From Pirellula sp. (GTDB taxonomy: Bacteria > Planctomycetota > Planctomycetia > Pirellulales > Pirellulaceae): a stretch of 64,000 bases of DNA. Shown here piece by piece: positions 9,527-17,284 of this stretch. Within the stretch, counting starts at the first letter, position 1; each line of letters opens with the position of its first letter. The translations under genes were made by a program, and so were the position numbers. Location: NCBI GenBank assembly GCA_021300155.1, contig JAJTID010000015.1:58470-122469 (forward strand), read 5' to 3'. The notes under the pieces were generated by a model. The model had not been told where the DNA came from, searched no databases, and saw only the letters and a list, made by a program, of their open reading frames with translations.

Positions 9527-10593
9527 GCATTTTAAGTAAGCGAGTCATCCTAACCGGTGGGGCGGGGTTTATTGGGGGGAATTTGGTTCGGCATATGCTG
9601 CGTGCTGGGTACCATGTTTTGAACTTGGACAAGCTGACGTATGCCGGGAATTTGAACTCACTGGCCGACTGTAAAGGCCATCCAAACTATTCGTTTCGGC
9701 AAGTGGATATCTGTGACGTAGAAGCGTTAGCCTCTGCGTTTCAAGACTTTCGTCCGAGTGCGGTTATGCATCTCGCTGCAGAAAGCCATGTCGATCGGTC
9801 GATCGATTCGCCTGATACCTTTATCCGTACCAATGTCCTGGGCACATACCAACTGCTGCATCAGGCTCGCCTTTATTGGTCGAGTCTTCCTGAAGACCAA
9901 AAGAGTTGTTTTCGATTCCTGCACGTATCCACGGATGAGGTTTATGGTTCTCTCGGTGGTGAGGGGCTGTTCTCCGAAGAATCTCGGTACGATCCCCATT
10001 CTCCGTACTCGGCTAGCAAAGCTTCATCAGACCATCTCGTTCGGGCTTGGTCCTCGACTTACCATCTACCCGTGCTTATCACCAATTGCTCGAACAATTA
10101 CGGCCCTTACCAGTTCCCTGAAAAGCTGGTCCCTCTCGTCATCTTGCGTGCGACTCGCGGCGAGACCATTCCGGTTTATGGCCAAGGATTGAATGTTCGT
10201 GATTGGCTCCACGTGTCGGATCATTGCTTTGCATTGCAGACGGTTCTGGAGCATGGCGAATGTGGTGAGACATACAACATAGGTGGAAACAACGAGCTAA
10301 AGAATATCGAGGTCGTGCAGACTCTCTGCGATATCTTGGATCGGACCTATCCAGCAAAGAATGGAGAGTCTTACAAAAGCCTCATTCGATTTGTTCAAGA
10401 TCGGCCAGGCCATGACTTGAGATATGCGATCGATTCATCCAAAATTCGAACGAAGCTTGGCTGGCAACCTGAGTGGAGTCTGTCGTCAGGCTTTCAGCAG
10501 ACCGTAGAATGGTACTTGAGCAACAAGAGTTGGTGGGAATCAATACTCAATGGCAACTATCGCCTCGATCGGCTCGGAGTTGGAGGGAAATAG
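9523..10593 (+). CDS. rfbB: dTDP-glucose 4,6-dehydratase
   Basis: Short-chain dehydrogenase fold enzyme that converts dTDP-glucose to dTDP-4-keto-6-deoxyglucose, the second step toward dTDP-rhamnose and related sugars. Evidence: NAD-binding GGAGFIGGNLVRH, LDKLTYAGNLNSL, HLAAESHVDRSID, the STDEVYGSL active-site stretch, catalytic YSASK and NCSNNYGPYQFPEK. 356 residues, normal for the family. I start at ATG 9523 rather than the TTG at 9517 of the ORF track; this start overlaps the stop of the upstream glycosyltransferase remnant by the four bases ATGA. rfbA follows after a 327-base repeat patch; rfbC and rfbD are not in the window. Confidence 0.95.
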   Translation: MSILSKRVILTGGAGFIGGNLVRHMLRAGYHVLNLDKLTYAGNLNSLADCKGHPNYSFRQVDICDVEALASAFQDFRPSAVMHLAAESHVDRSIDSPDTFIRTNVLGTYQLLHQARLYWSSLPEDQKSCFRFLHVSTDEVYGSLGGEGLFSEESRYDPHSPYSASKASSDHLVRAWSSTYHLPVLITNCSNNYGPYQFPEKLVPLVILRATRGETIPVYGQGLNVRDWLHVSDHCFALQTVLEHGECGETYNIGGNNELKNIEVVQTLCDILDRTYPAKNGESYKSLIRFVQDRPGHDLRYAIDSSKIRTKLGWQPEWSLSSGFQQTVEWYLSNKSWWESILNGNYRLDRLGVGGK

Positions 10594-10637
10594 AGCCACG
10601 GAACTGCGTGGATCTTCACGGATGGGGTGCTTGTGTC

Positions 10638-10722
10638 GGCTCTTCAGGCCCGAAACGTTGTTTTTCGTAAGGTTCCGGTGGCTCACGCCACCGAAACCTT
10701 ACGATATGTCGGGCCTCCAGCC
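10638..10722. repeat. Composite palindromic repeat between rfbB and rfbA
   Basis: A nested inverted repeat. The inner hairpin has 17-base arms CGTAAGGTTCCGGTGGC (10666-10682) and GCCACCGAAACCTTACG (10687-10703) with a TCAC loop and one C/T difference. The outer arms AGGCCCGA (about 10646-10653) and TCGGGCCT (10709-10716) flank it, continued imperfectly by GGCT and AGCC. No T-run follows, so a simple terminator is less likely than a dispersed REP-like element. Confidence 0.75.
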
Positions 10723-10760
10723 CTTACGGAAAATGTCGCTTCAGAACGCAAGTAGCGGTT

Positions 10761-10902
10761 GTGTCCCTCGCTCATGCGTCGGGTTATGATGCTTTGCAGG
10801 TCCCTCGGACACGCTCTCACGCTTCGGCTATCATGTTTTGTAGGTCCCTCGCTTACGCGTCGGGTTGGGATTAAAGCAACAAGCACGCAGCGGGTTGGGA
10901 TT
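10761..10902. repeat. Array of planctomycete CCCTCGCTCACGCGTCGGGTT-type repeats
   Basis: Imperfect copies of a unit reading roughly GTCCCTCGCT(C/T)A(C/T)GCGTCGGGTT: 10761-10785, a diverged copy at 10799-10835 (TCCCTCGGACACGCTCTCAC), 10843-10872, and a partial copy near 10883-10902. On the minus strand the units read as TRRVSEGP/TRRMSEGH, which explains the spurious ORF at 10683-10886. A related copy stands at 17039-17069. I take it as a dispersed non-coding repeat family. Confidence 0.7.
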
Positions 10903-10920
10903 GAGCGAAAGGAATAGCGG

Positions 10921-11784
10921 ATGAAAGGTATTGTCTTAGCGGGTGGTTCTGGTTCTCGCCTTCACCCTATCACCAGGGCGGTCAGCAAACAACTTCTTCC
11001 GGTGTACGACAAGCCGATGATCTACTACCCGCTGTCGACATTGATGCTGGCTGGAATTCGAGAAATTCTGCTGATATCAACGCCTCAAGATTTACCATCC
11101 TTTCAGCGATTGCTGGGCGATGGAAAACAGTGGGGCATACAGATAGACTACGCAGCACAATCCGCTCCCGAAGGAATTGCCCAAGCGTTCCTTATCGGTG
11201 AGACTTTCCTTCGTGGATCTTCGGTAGCCTTAGTCTTGGGCGACAACATCTTCTATGGGCAAGGTTTTCGCAACCTATTGCTCCGAGCGAAATCACAGTC
11301 GAGCGGTGCGACGCTCTTTGGATTTCACGTTGCAGATCCCGAACGGTACGGTGTAGTGGAGTTTGATTCTCACGGAAAAGCAATTTCTATTGAGGAAAAA
11401 CCAGCGGTCCCCAAGAGCAACTTTGCAGTTCCTGGCTTGTACTTTTATGACGCACAAGTTGTACAAATTGCAAAAGGACTTCGTCCCTCGCGGAGAGGCG
11501 AGTTGGAAATCACGGATATCAATCGCACTTACCTGGAACGAAACGAATTGCGTGTAGAGCAGCTTTCACGTGGTTTCTCGTGGTTTGACACAGGTACCAA
11601 AGACTCTTTGCTTGATGCCTGCAATTTTGTGGCAGCAGTCGAAAAGCGACAAGGATTGAAGATTGCCTGTCTCGAAGAGATCGCCTGGATTTGCAGCTTC
11701 ATTGACGACGAGCAATTGAAGACGTTGGCTTCGACGTACACGAATGATTACGGTCAGTATCTCCTTTCACTGATGCGTTCTTAG
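10921..11784 (+). CDS. rfbA: Glucose-1-phosphate thymidylyltransferase
   Basis: Makes dTDP-glucose from dTTP and glucose-1-phosphate, the substrate of RfbB. The N terminus [20 protein letters not shown] is the nucleotidyltransferase signature and is followed by [28 protein letters not shown] holds a metal-binding Asp; [20 protein letters not shown] and [16 protein letters not shown] are also diagnostic. 287 residues, the normal length. AAGGA lies 9 bases before the ATG. The gene is separated from rfbB by repeats but shares its strand, so both may still supply one deoxysugar pathway whose later enzymes lie elsewhere. Confidence 0.96.
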   Translation: MKGIVLAGGSGSRLHPITRAVSKQLLPVYDKPMIYYPLSTLMLAGIREILLISTPQDLPSFQRLLGDGKQWGIQIDYAAQSAPEGIAQAFLIGETFLRGSSVALVLGDNIFYGQGFRNLLLRAKSQSSGATLFGFHVADPERYGVVEFDSHGKAISIEEKPAVPKSNFAVPGLYFYDAQVVQIAKGLRPSRRGELEITDINRTYLERNELRVEQLSRGFSWFDTGTKDSLLDACNFVAAVEKRQGLKIACLEEIAWICSFIDDEQLKTLASTYTNDYGQYLLSLMRS

Positions 11785-12417
11785 GATTGTTGTGGTTCGC
11801 TGAGTGAACCTATAGAGATGGTTCGAGGAGCGAACCACTACAGTCCACTAGTTGGTACAGCCAAAGTCGGTTAAGTTTCTTTATGCAGATAACTTCCCAT
11901 CAGTTAGTGCGAGAATATGAACTTGGCGGGTCCCATCCAAAGGGTTTTCCACGTGTTACGAAGATAATAACATCGGCTCTCACGGTTCCAAAATAATCGC
12001 CAACTGAGAACGCTCCAGCCGCGAACCATTCGTTTCCATTCCCATAGATTCGGGCGATGCTTCGAATTCAGATTCAATCGCTGCGTCGTGTCCAAGACGC
12101 GACCCATGACGTCTGCTCAGTCAGTTTCCTAAGCGGTCGCATGTTCAAGTCGACGAGTCGAAAGGTCCAATTCTGTGGCAATATCAGGATCACGAATAAC
12201 ATAACTTATCACAAGCGTGAATTTTTTCTTGGTTTCGTGATGAATCATCGCCGTTCGCCATTCTCTTTTGGGGCCTAGGAGTAGGAGAACGTAGGGTTTA
12301 TCGCGGTGCTATCTTAGGCTGTTGCCGAGGGGATTGAATAGACATAGACTGTGGTTCATCGCTATCGGATGAGTACGGCTGCATGGTTCGGATGGTTATC
12401 GAGACAAAGGAATATCA
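11785..12417. other. Gene-free stretch with an inverted repeat after rfbA
   Basis: About 630 bases without a convincing gene. Just after rfbA, GTGGTTCGCT (11792-11801) and AGCGAACCAC (11829-11838) form perfect 10-base inverted arms, with further GAACC/GGTTC copies between them; there is no T-run. The minus-strand ORF at 11904-12107 (67 codons, rich in Trp and Arg) has no recognisable domain and is not called. AAGGA ahead of the next gene lies at its right end. Confidence 0.5.
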
Positions 12418-14649
12418 ATGAAAAAAGGGACAAAGAGAGCTATTCCGAAAAGGAAATCACGTTCCATCCAGAATAGCAAAGCCAACATTCCGAATGGAGT
12501 CGCTGTCAACAAAAAGGCTCGAAGTGCGCTTCGTAAGGCGTATGACTGTGACGACACTGGCGAGAGAGTGGAACTGATTCGTAGCGCTGTCGCGATCGAT
12601 GAGAATTTCATTGAAGCGTGGAATCAGCTTGGATGTCATGAAACCGATGTACTCAAGGCCGAAGCCGTCTTTAGCCATGCGATCGCTATTGGAGAGGTAA
12701 AGTATGCTTCTGGGAACGGCGAATGGTCCGACCAGGAGTATTGTTCCTACTCGGCAGCGATGACGAATTTGGCAAAAGTTCGCGAGATTCAACATCGATT
12801 TGAAGAGTGCATCGAATTGTTGGAACTCATTGTGCAAAAAGGAATGCCAGATGCGCCCCATGCACTGAACAGTTTGCTCATGCTTTATCTGCAGACACGT
12901 CGATACGATAAGGCCAAAGCGCAGCTAGATGAATACGGCGATGAAGAAGGTGATGGCGACGCCATTGTCGATTACAGTCGATTGTTGATTGCATTGAATA
13001 CTGGAGCGAGCGAAGAGGAGTGTTACGGTCTTTTTGAGTTAGCCATGTTCACAATGCCGGAGGTCGCAGATTACTTGGTCGGCAATCGGGATTTACCGAA
13101 TAGCGTCTCCATGGATAGCTACGAAGAGATTGCCGCAAGTGTAGCGTTCATGCTTCAATCGGCTTGGCGAGCCACTGATCGTCCCACTTTGTGGCTTCGA
13201 TCCGCGCTTGCTACTTTCGAGAAGGACTCAGAATCGGAAGATGACGACCTTTCGGATTTGGATTTGGACGAGTTGATTGAAGATGCTTTGGGAGAAGAGC
13301 AGGAAGAGGTGGTCTGGCGATTAGAGTCGGTAATGTATGAAAAGAAGATCGCCTATTTCGTCATGGAATCGGAATCTGACTCGCTGATCTATTTTTGGTT
13401 AGGTCGTGGGGAGCCCGGTCCTGAAACAGCGTACCGTGTGTTCCTCTTGGCCATTTGTGAACCCATGGAGGGTGAATCGAAACGGCCGATCCGGTTGGAA
13501 TCGAGCGAAGAGGGCCTGATTCGTGATATGAAAATGGAGCTATCCGCGTTGGAAATCGAGTTCGAATGGAGCGATTACACGGGGAAAGAATTGCTACTCC
13601 AAACTGCGAAACAGATGGACAACGCGATCCATGTGGATGAGTTTGAAGACGAGGAGCAATTGACGGAGTTACTTCAGGAGCTTCCCCTCGATTCTGACGT
13701 GGAGTTCGTGGTTGCCATCAAGCAGATTCCAACGTTTATTGAATTCGAGGGTACGAACGTTCGGCCGTACTTTGGAGTTGTTCTCGACAGCTCGAACGAT
13801 TCGATTCGTACCCAATCGCTCTCACCGAAGGGGTTTGAAAAGCAGCATATCCAGAAACTGCTTGGTAATGCATGCCTGAATCCGATGGTTGGGGACCCCA
13901 TGCGACCTCAATCGATACAATTTAGCGATCCCGACATCGCTTTAAGCGTCAAGGATTGGCTGCAGGAGATCGGGATTTCGACAACCATCGGGAATCAGTA
14001 CGATGACACGATCGACCGGCTCATCCAGATGTTGATCGATTCAGCAAAGCAATCTGGCTTGCCAAGCGTGACCGAAATTGATGGAGTGGATGATGCAATG
14101 TTGGAAGAGTTTTACGAGACTGCGCGAGAGTATTTTTTAGTAGAACCCTGGACCGTCGTCCCCGGGGCGAATCTCCTGGAGGTCCAGCCAGACGAGTCTA
14201 AAGATCTCATGCTCTATTGTGTCGTCTTAGGACAGATGGGAGAAGTGATGGGGCTGTCGCTATTCTCTAGTTTAGATGACTTTAACCGTGCGAGTGGTGC
14301 TGGCCAGGACAACGAAGAGGACGTGGAACCTGTGACCGCCATTTCGCTCTTGTTCAATGAGGATTCCGAGATACACCCTTCGGATTTGAACTTGATAGAA
14401 AATGGCGGGATTCCGATCGCAGGGGCTTTTGCGTACCCGACAATCGTCGCGGCCGTCGAGGGAGAAGTGCAAGCATGCAACCGGGAACAGTTGATGCACA
14501 TCATGAAGGCGACCCGAATCCTCATCGAGTATTTTTCCAAGCGCCCGTTCAAACTAAAGTCGGAGCTCGATAAGCCACGTACCGTTGAATGGTCGTATGG
14601 CAACGAAACGAAACAAGCTGTCGTGACCTTTCGCAATGTGTTTGGTTGA
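12418..14649 (+). CDS. Large acidic TPR-like protein, function unknown
   Basis: 743 residues with a lysine/arginine-rich first 30, then TPR-like helices (AWNQLGCHETDVLKAEAVFS, LAKVREIQHRFEECIELLEL, LYLQTRRYDKAKAQLDEYGD). An acidic low-complexity segment (SEDDDLSDLDLDELIEDALG) follows near residue 265-290. The C-terminal half has two stretches resembling domains I know as DUF6930 (MRPQSIQFSDPDIALSVKDW) and DUF7309 (FYETAREYFLVEPWTVVPGA), found together in cytoplasmic bacterial proteins of unknown role. No signal peptide. AAGGA lies 6 bases before the ATG. It stands alone between two gene-poor patches. The domain names are from memory and need a profile search. Confidence 0.72.
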   Translation: MKKGTKRAIPKRKSRSIQNSKANIPNGVAVNKKARSALRKAYDCDDTGERVELIRSAVAIDENFIEAWNQLGCHETDVLKAEAVFSHAIAIGEVKYASGNGEWSDQEYCSYSAAMTNLAKVREIQHRFEECIELLELIVQKGMPDAPHALNSLLMLYLQTRRYDKAKAQLDEYGDEEGDGDAIVDYSRLLIALNTGASEEECYGLFELAMFTMPEVADYLVGNRDLPNSVSMDSYEEIAASVAFMLQSAWRATDRPTLWLRSALATFEKDSESEDDDLSDLDLDELIEDALGEEQEEVVWRLESVMYEKKIAYFVMESESDSLIYFWLGRGEPGPETAYRVFLLAICEPMEGESKRPIRLESSEEGLIRDMKMELSALEIEFEWSDYTGKELLLQTAKQMDNAIHVDEFEDEEQLTELLQELPLDSDVEFVVAIKQIPTFIEFEGTNVRPYFGVVLDSSNDSIRTQSLSPKGFEKQHIQKLLGNACLNPMVGDPMRPQSIQFSDPDIALSVKDWLQEIGISTTIGNQYDDTIDRLIQMLIDSAKQSGLPSVTEIDGVDDAMLEEFYETAREYFLVEPWTVVPGANLLEVQPDESKDLMLYCVVLGQMGEVMGLSLFSSLDDFNRASGAGQDNEEDVEPVTAISLLFNEDSEIHPSDLNLIENGGIPIAGAFAYPTIVAAVEGEVQACNREQLMHIMKATRILIEYFSKRPFKLKSELDKPRTVEWSYGNETKQAVVTFRNVFG

Positions 14650-14774
14650 TTGCAAATCAATAAGCAAAGCTTAGGCCTGTTGCATTTGCACTCGCATTGC
14701 AAAACCGACATTGCTACGCTAGACTGTTCGAGGCGGTTGTTGGTAGGTATCCAAAGGAGGTTCTAGCTCAGTCG

Positions 14775-15208
14775 ATGCGATTCGTGCGAGCGGCTATGCT
14801 TAGCTTGGTGATGATTGGATTGCTGGCCTTTGGGACGTTGGTTTGCTTTCAAGCGATTTCGTGCCCGTTGTGCGAAGGTGTAGGCAATACAATTTCGGAC
14901 GATGTGAAGTCGCCGGCCATCGGTGTGCTCGCTGTATGTCGGCAATGTTCCGAGATAGCGATTTGGTAATTCCAGATTTAGCCCGTTGGGATTATTGGGA
15001 TGCCATGCCAGAGTTAGTTCGATTGTTTGATCGCCCGGAGTCGGCACGCGGTTTTGTTCGAACACCGATCATGAATTATTTGCGACGCTGCCCGTTACCT
15101 CAGGCGGAGTTGCATTTGACGCGTATGCGTGCTGAAGAGCCTGCGGCGTATCGTCGGGCTTTGACGAAGGTGCTCATCCTGGACAAGGCTGCTGTTTTGA
15201 TGCCATAG
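14775..15208 (+). pseudogene. Frameshifted remnant of a conserved planctomycete protein
   Basis: Two frames join into one sensible protein. The first frame (from ATG 14775) gives a hydrophobic anchor and then SPAIGVLAVCRQCSEIA before hitting TAA at 14967. The frame shifted by one continues as DLVIPDLARWDYWDAMPELV and MNYLRRCPLPQAELHLTRM, which I recognise as the C terminus of a conserved Pirellulales protein (typical wording LVIPDLARW ... YLRACPLPEAK). Inserting one base near 14959-14960 restores GAG ATA GCN GAT TTG. Compared with the family, most of the N-terminal region is also absent. A strong AAAGGAGG lies before 14760. It is either decayed or carries a sequencing error. Confidence 0.55.
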
Positions 15209-15222
15209 GCGATTCTCAATAG

Positions 15223-15355
15223 ATGTAGATTGGGACCGTAGTCCCGATCGTGTGTTTGCAGGAGACAATGCTCCCATGCTACGGTGAAAGAGTCGTGGAT
15301 TTGAACGGGACAAAAGACATTTGCTCGGGACAATGGTCCCGTGCTACGGAGAAAG
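15223..15355. repeat. GGGACAATGGTCCCGTGCTACGG repeat cluster
   Basis: Three related palindromic units: GGGACCGTAGTCCCGAT near 15230, GGAGACAATGCTCCCATGCTACGG at 15261-15284, and GGGACAATGGTCCCGTGCTACGG at 15327-15349; the last two are 66 bases apart and share flanking GAAAGA. The same family occurs at 38625-38674. Probably a dispersed non-coding repeat. Confidence 0.7.
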
Positions 15356-15503
15356 AAGTGGCGAATCTAAGGAAATAGAGCTCATTGGAGGAGTGGAGAC
15401 GGGGTGCTAGAATGCAATTTCATCCAAACGGCTGAACCAGACGCGGTTCTAGCCGAATAAATAACTCACTAATGGAACAACTCCTTAATCAAAGGCACTT
15501 TTG

Positions 15504-15995
15504 ATGCGTGTTTTTTTGTCTAGCTTTATCGTAGCGGCACTCTTGTTCAACTCGGGTTGTGACTCGAAACCTGCCGGCAGAACCGGTGATTCGAAAGCGG
15601 CTCATGACCATTCGCATGATGGGCATGATCACGGCCATGATCATGATCATAAAGAAACGGCAGCTTCACCGGCCGATGCTCTGAAGAGCACACTTGAAAA
15701 GGCTATTGCAGCAACGCAAAAAATTTTCGATGCGGGAGTTGGCGGTAAAGTAGAGGATGCACACGATGAGTTACATGACATTGGCCACTTTTTAGAGTCG
15801 CTACCGGAATTGGCAAAAAAAGCTGCCTTAGATACTTCAAGTCAGGAAGTGATGAACAAAGCGGCCAAGTCACTTTTTGAAGTGATGGGCAAAATAGACG
15901 AGTTATTGCATGATGGCAAAGAAGTCAAGTTTGATGAGTTCAAGTCGGACATGGATGCCGGTCTAAGTGAATTGAAGAAGATTGCGAAACCGTAA
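15504..15995 (+). CDS. Histidine-rich lipoprotein, possible metal binder
   Basis: 163 residues from ATG 15504 (the ORF track's TTG three bases earlier is less likely; AAAGG sits 8-9 bases upstream). The N terminus is a short hydrophobic segment ending in LLFNSGCDS, a lipobox-like cleavage site before Cys. Directly after comes HDHSHDGHDHGHDHDH, an alternating His/Asp/Gly tract seen in zinc, nickel or copper binding proteins. The rest is alpha-helical with many Lys, Glu and Asp and no known domain. The next gene starts 19 bases after the stop and also encodes a lipoprotein, so the two probably form an operon. Metal binding is inferred from composition only. Confidence 0.75.
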   Translation: MRVFLSSFIVAALLFNSGCDSKPAGRTGDSKAAHDHSHDGHDHGHDHDHKETAASPADALKSTLEKAIAATQKIFDAGVGGKVEDAHDELHDIGHFLESLPELAKKAALDTSSQEVMNKAAKSLFEVMGKIDELLHDGKEVKFDEFKSDMDAGLSELKKIAKP

Positions 15996-16014
15996 TACAA
16001 ACGAGAATTCTGTG

Positions 16015-16536
16015 ATGAAACCTATTCGAACATGGATTGCATTGAGCGTTACTGCATTACTAGCGGGTTGCAGTTCCCCGGTCGATGAACTCGCTTCGCG
16101 CGCGAAATCAGAGTTGTCGATGGAGAAATCTGATGCTCAAGGAATGTCGATCGAGGAGGTTATTGCAAAATCGAAGGAGGATGGGGCAGCACCCGATACG
16201 GTCCACCTAATTCGAGCCAAAGTGGGTTCAGGTAAAGGAGATACGTTCGATGCAAAGTCGTCGGAGTTTCTTGTTTCCGAGATACCCAAGGGGGAGCATG
16301 CGAGCGATGCAAATCACGATCCCGAGAACTGCCCATTCTGCAGGGCTCGAGAAGCGAAAGCCCCAACCGTGGTGGTTCGATTGGTCGGGAAAGATGGCAA
16401 TCCATTTCCCAGTAGTGCCGAGAAGCTGTTGTCACTGAAGCGAGGGCAACACTTGATGCTTCAAGGGAAAGTCAAATTGGACGAAGAATTAAACTACGTG
16501 AACATCGAAGCGAACGGGCTTCGATGGATCGATTAG
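16015..16536 (+). CDS. Small lipoprotein with a CPFC motif
   Basis: 173 residues from ATG 16015; the 11 extra codons in the ORF track overlap the upstream gene and add no signal. The leader IALSVTALLAGCSS is a clear lipobox. Near residue 103 the sequence NCPFCRARE holds a C-x-x-C pair next to His residues (HASDANHDPEN), which could bind a metal or be redox active. The C-terminal half (APTVVVRLVGKDGNPFP, LKRGQHLMLQGKVKLD) looks like a small OB-like or beta barrel domain. No family is recognised. It follows the His-rich lipoprotein at 19 bases and ends four bases into the convergent gene at 16533. Confidence 0.7.
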   Translation: MKPIRTWIALSVTALLAGCSSPVDELASRAKSELSMEKSDAQGMSIEEVIAKSKEDGAAPDTVHLIRAKVGSGKGDTFDAKSSEFLVSEIPKGEHASDANHDPENCPFCRAREAKAPTVVVRLVGKDGNPFPSSAEKLLSLKRGQHLMLQGKVKLDEELNYVNIEANGLRWID

Positions 16537-16955
16537 TGCCGTTGCCGACTTGATCTAGGGGCTCGGCGTCCTGGTTGTTGCAATGCACGTTGCGAATAGG
16601 CTGGATTGGCTGTTCCGTCTCTCGATGCGGGAAGGTTAGAGATCGTATCCACCGAATTTAGAAGATCGTGGATCTTCATGTTCGTCGCAAAAGGGGCGTT
16701 CGCGACGAGGATTGTTTTGTTGTTGATCTGCAGCTCCAGCAAGGTCGAAGTGCCGCCTCCAATGTCCCAATTTTCGTTCTCAACTGTCTGTTGCATGATG
16801 TTGATACATCGGATAGTTCGAGCAAGCAATGAGTCGATGTTCTGATTGATTTGCGGGTCCACGGGGTGCATTTGCTGGCTGTGGACAATCGGGACTCTTG
16901 CGAAGAAAAAGATCAGAAGCCCGAGGAGGCTAAAGGGATGGTAGCGACGTATCAT
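16533..16955 (-). CDS. Small secreted protein with a secretin-N-like segment
   Basis: I start at ATG 16955 (MIRRYHPFSLLGLLIFFF), which gives a good signal peptide; the longer ORF upstream lacks one. 140 residues. The middle part (ENWDIGGGTSTLLELQINNK, then ILVANAPFATNMKIHDLL) resembles the short N0/STN-type domain common in planctomycete exported proteins, where the strand pattern tests whether a peptide can bind. The C terminus is Arg/Gln-rich. The stop codon overlaps that of the convergent lipoprotein gene by four bases. Function unknown; the domain resemblance is an inference. Confidence 0.55.
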   Translation of the reverse strand: MIRRYHPFSLLGLLIFFFARVPIVHSQQMHPVDPQINQNIDSLLARTIRCINIMQQTVENENWDIGGGTSTLLELQINNKTILVANAPFATNMKIHDLLNSVDTISNLPASRDGTANPAYSQRALQQPGRRAPRSSRQRH

Positions 16956-17284
16956 GGGATTCAATGCGCGATGGTTTTCGGAATGACTTTTTGGTGAGGT
17001 CGTTCGAGTAGCGTGAGAGAGGGACGGAAAACCCAACAGAAACCCTCGCGCACGTTTCGGGTTGGGATTCTCGCAACAAATCGAACAATTGCGTTGGAGC
17101 CCGGTTCACGACGACTCGCGATCGATACGTTTCGTTCGATATGTTTCAATTTGCAACATCAAAGTACTGCGGAGCCACTCCGAAAGAGTCATGGAGTGGC
17201 GTCTCTGGGCTATTCACTCGGAACTTATTTTGAGATCATACGGAATAACAATTTTAGTGCGATCCAAGCGAGTAATGAACAGCG
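16956..17284. other. Intergenic region with repeat copy and hairpin upstream of larA-like gene
   Basis: Holds one copy of the CCCTCGCNCACGNNTCGGGTTGGGATT repeat (17039-17069) related to the array at 10.8 kb. A perfect 8-base stem GCCACTCC (17174-17181) / GGAGTGGC (17193-17200) with an 11-base loop lies about 85 bases before the larA-like start and could act in its leader. No gene is supported here. Confidence 0.5.

Noticed and set aside
10683-10886. Minus-strand 67-codon ORF with TRRVSEG phrases
   Set aside because: Its peptide repeats follow directly from the DNA repeat array, so it is treated as non-coding.
10638-10902. CRISPR array
   Set aside because: Copies are imperfect and unevenly spaced, without unique spacers of constant length, and no cas genes are present.
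11904-12107. Minus-strand 67-codon ORF (RRLFW/CYYLRNTW-like wording)
   Set aside because: No ribosome site, no known domain, odd composition; possibly part of a dispersed repeat but not supported as a gene.
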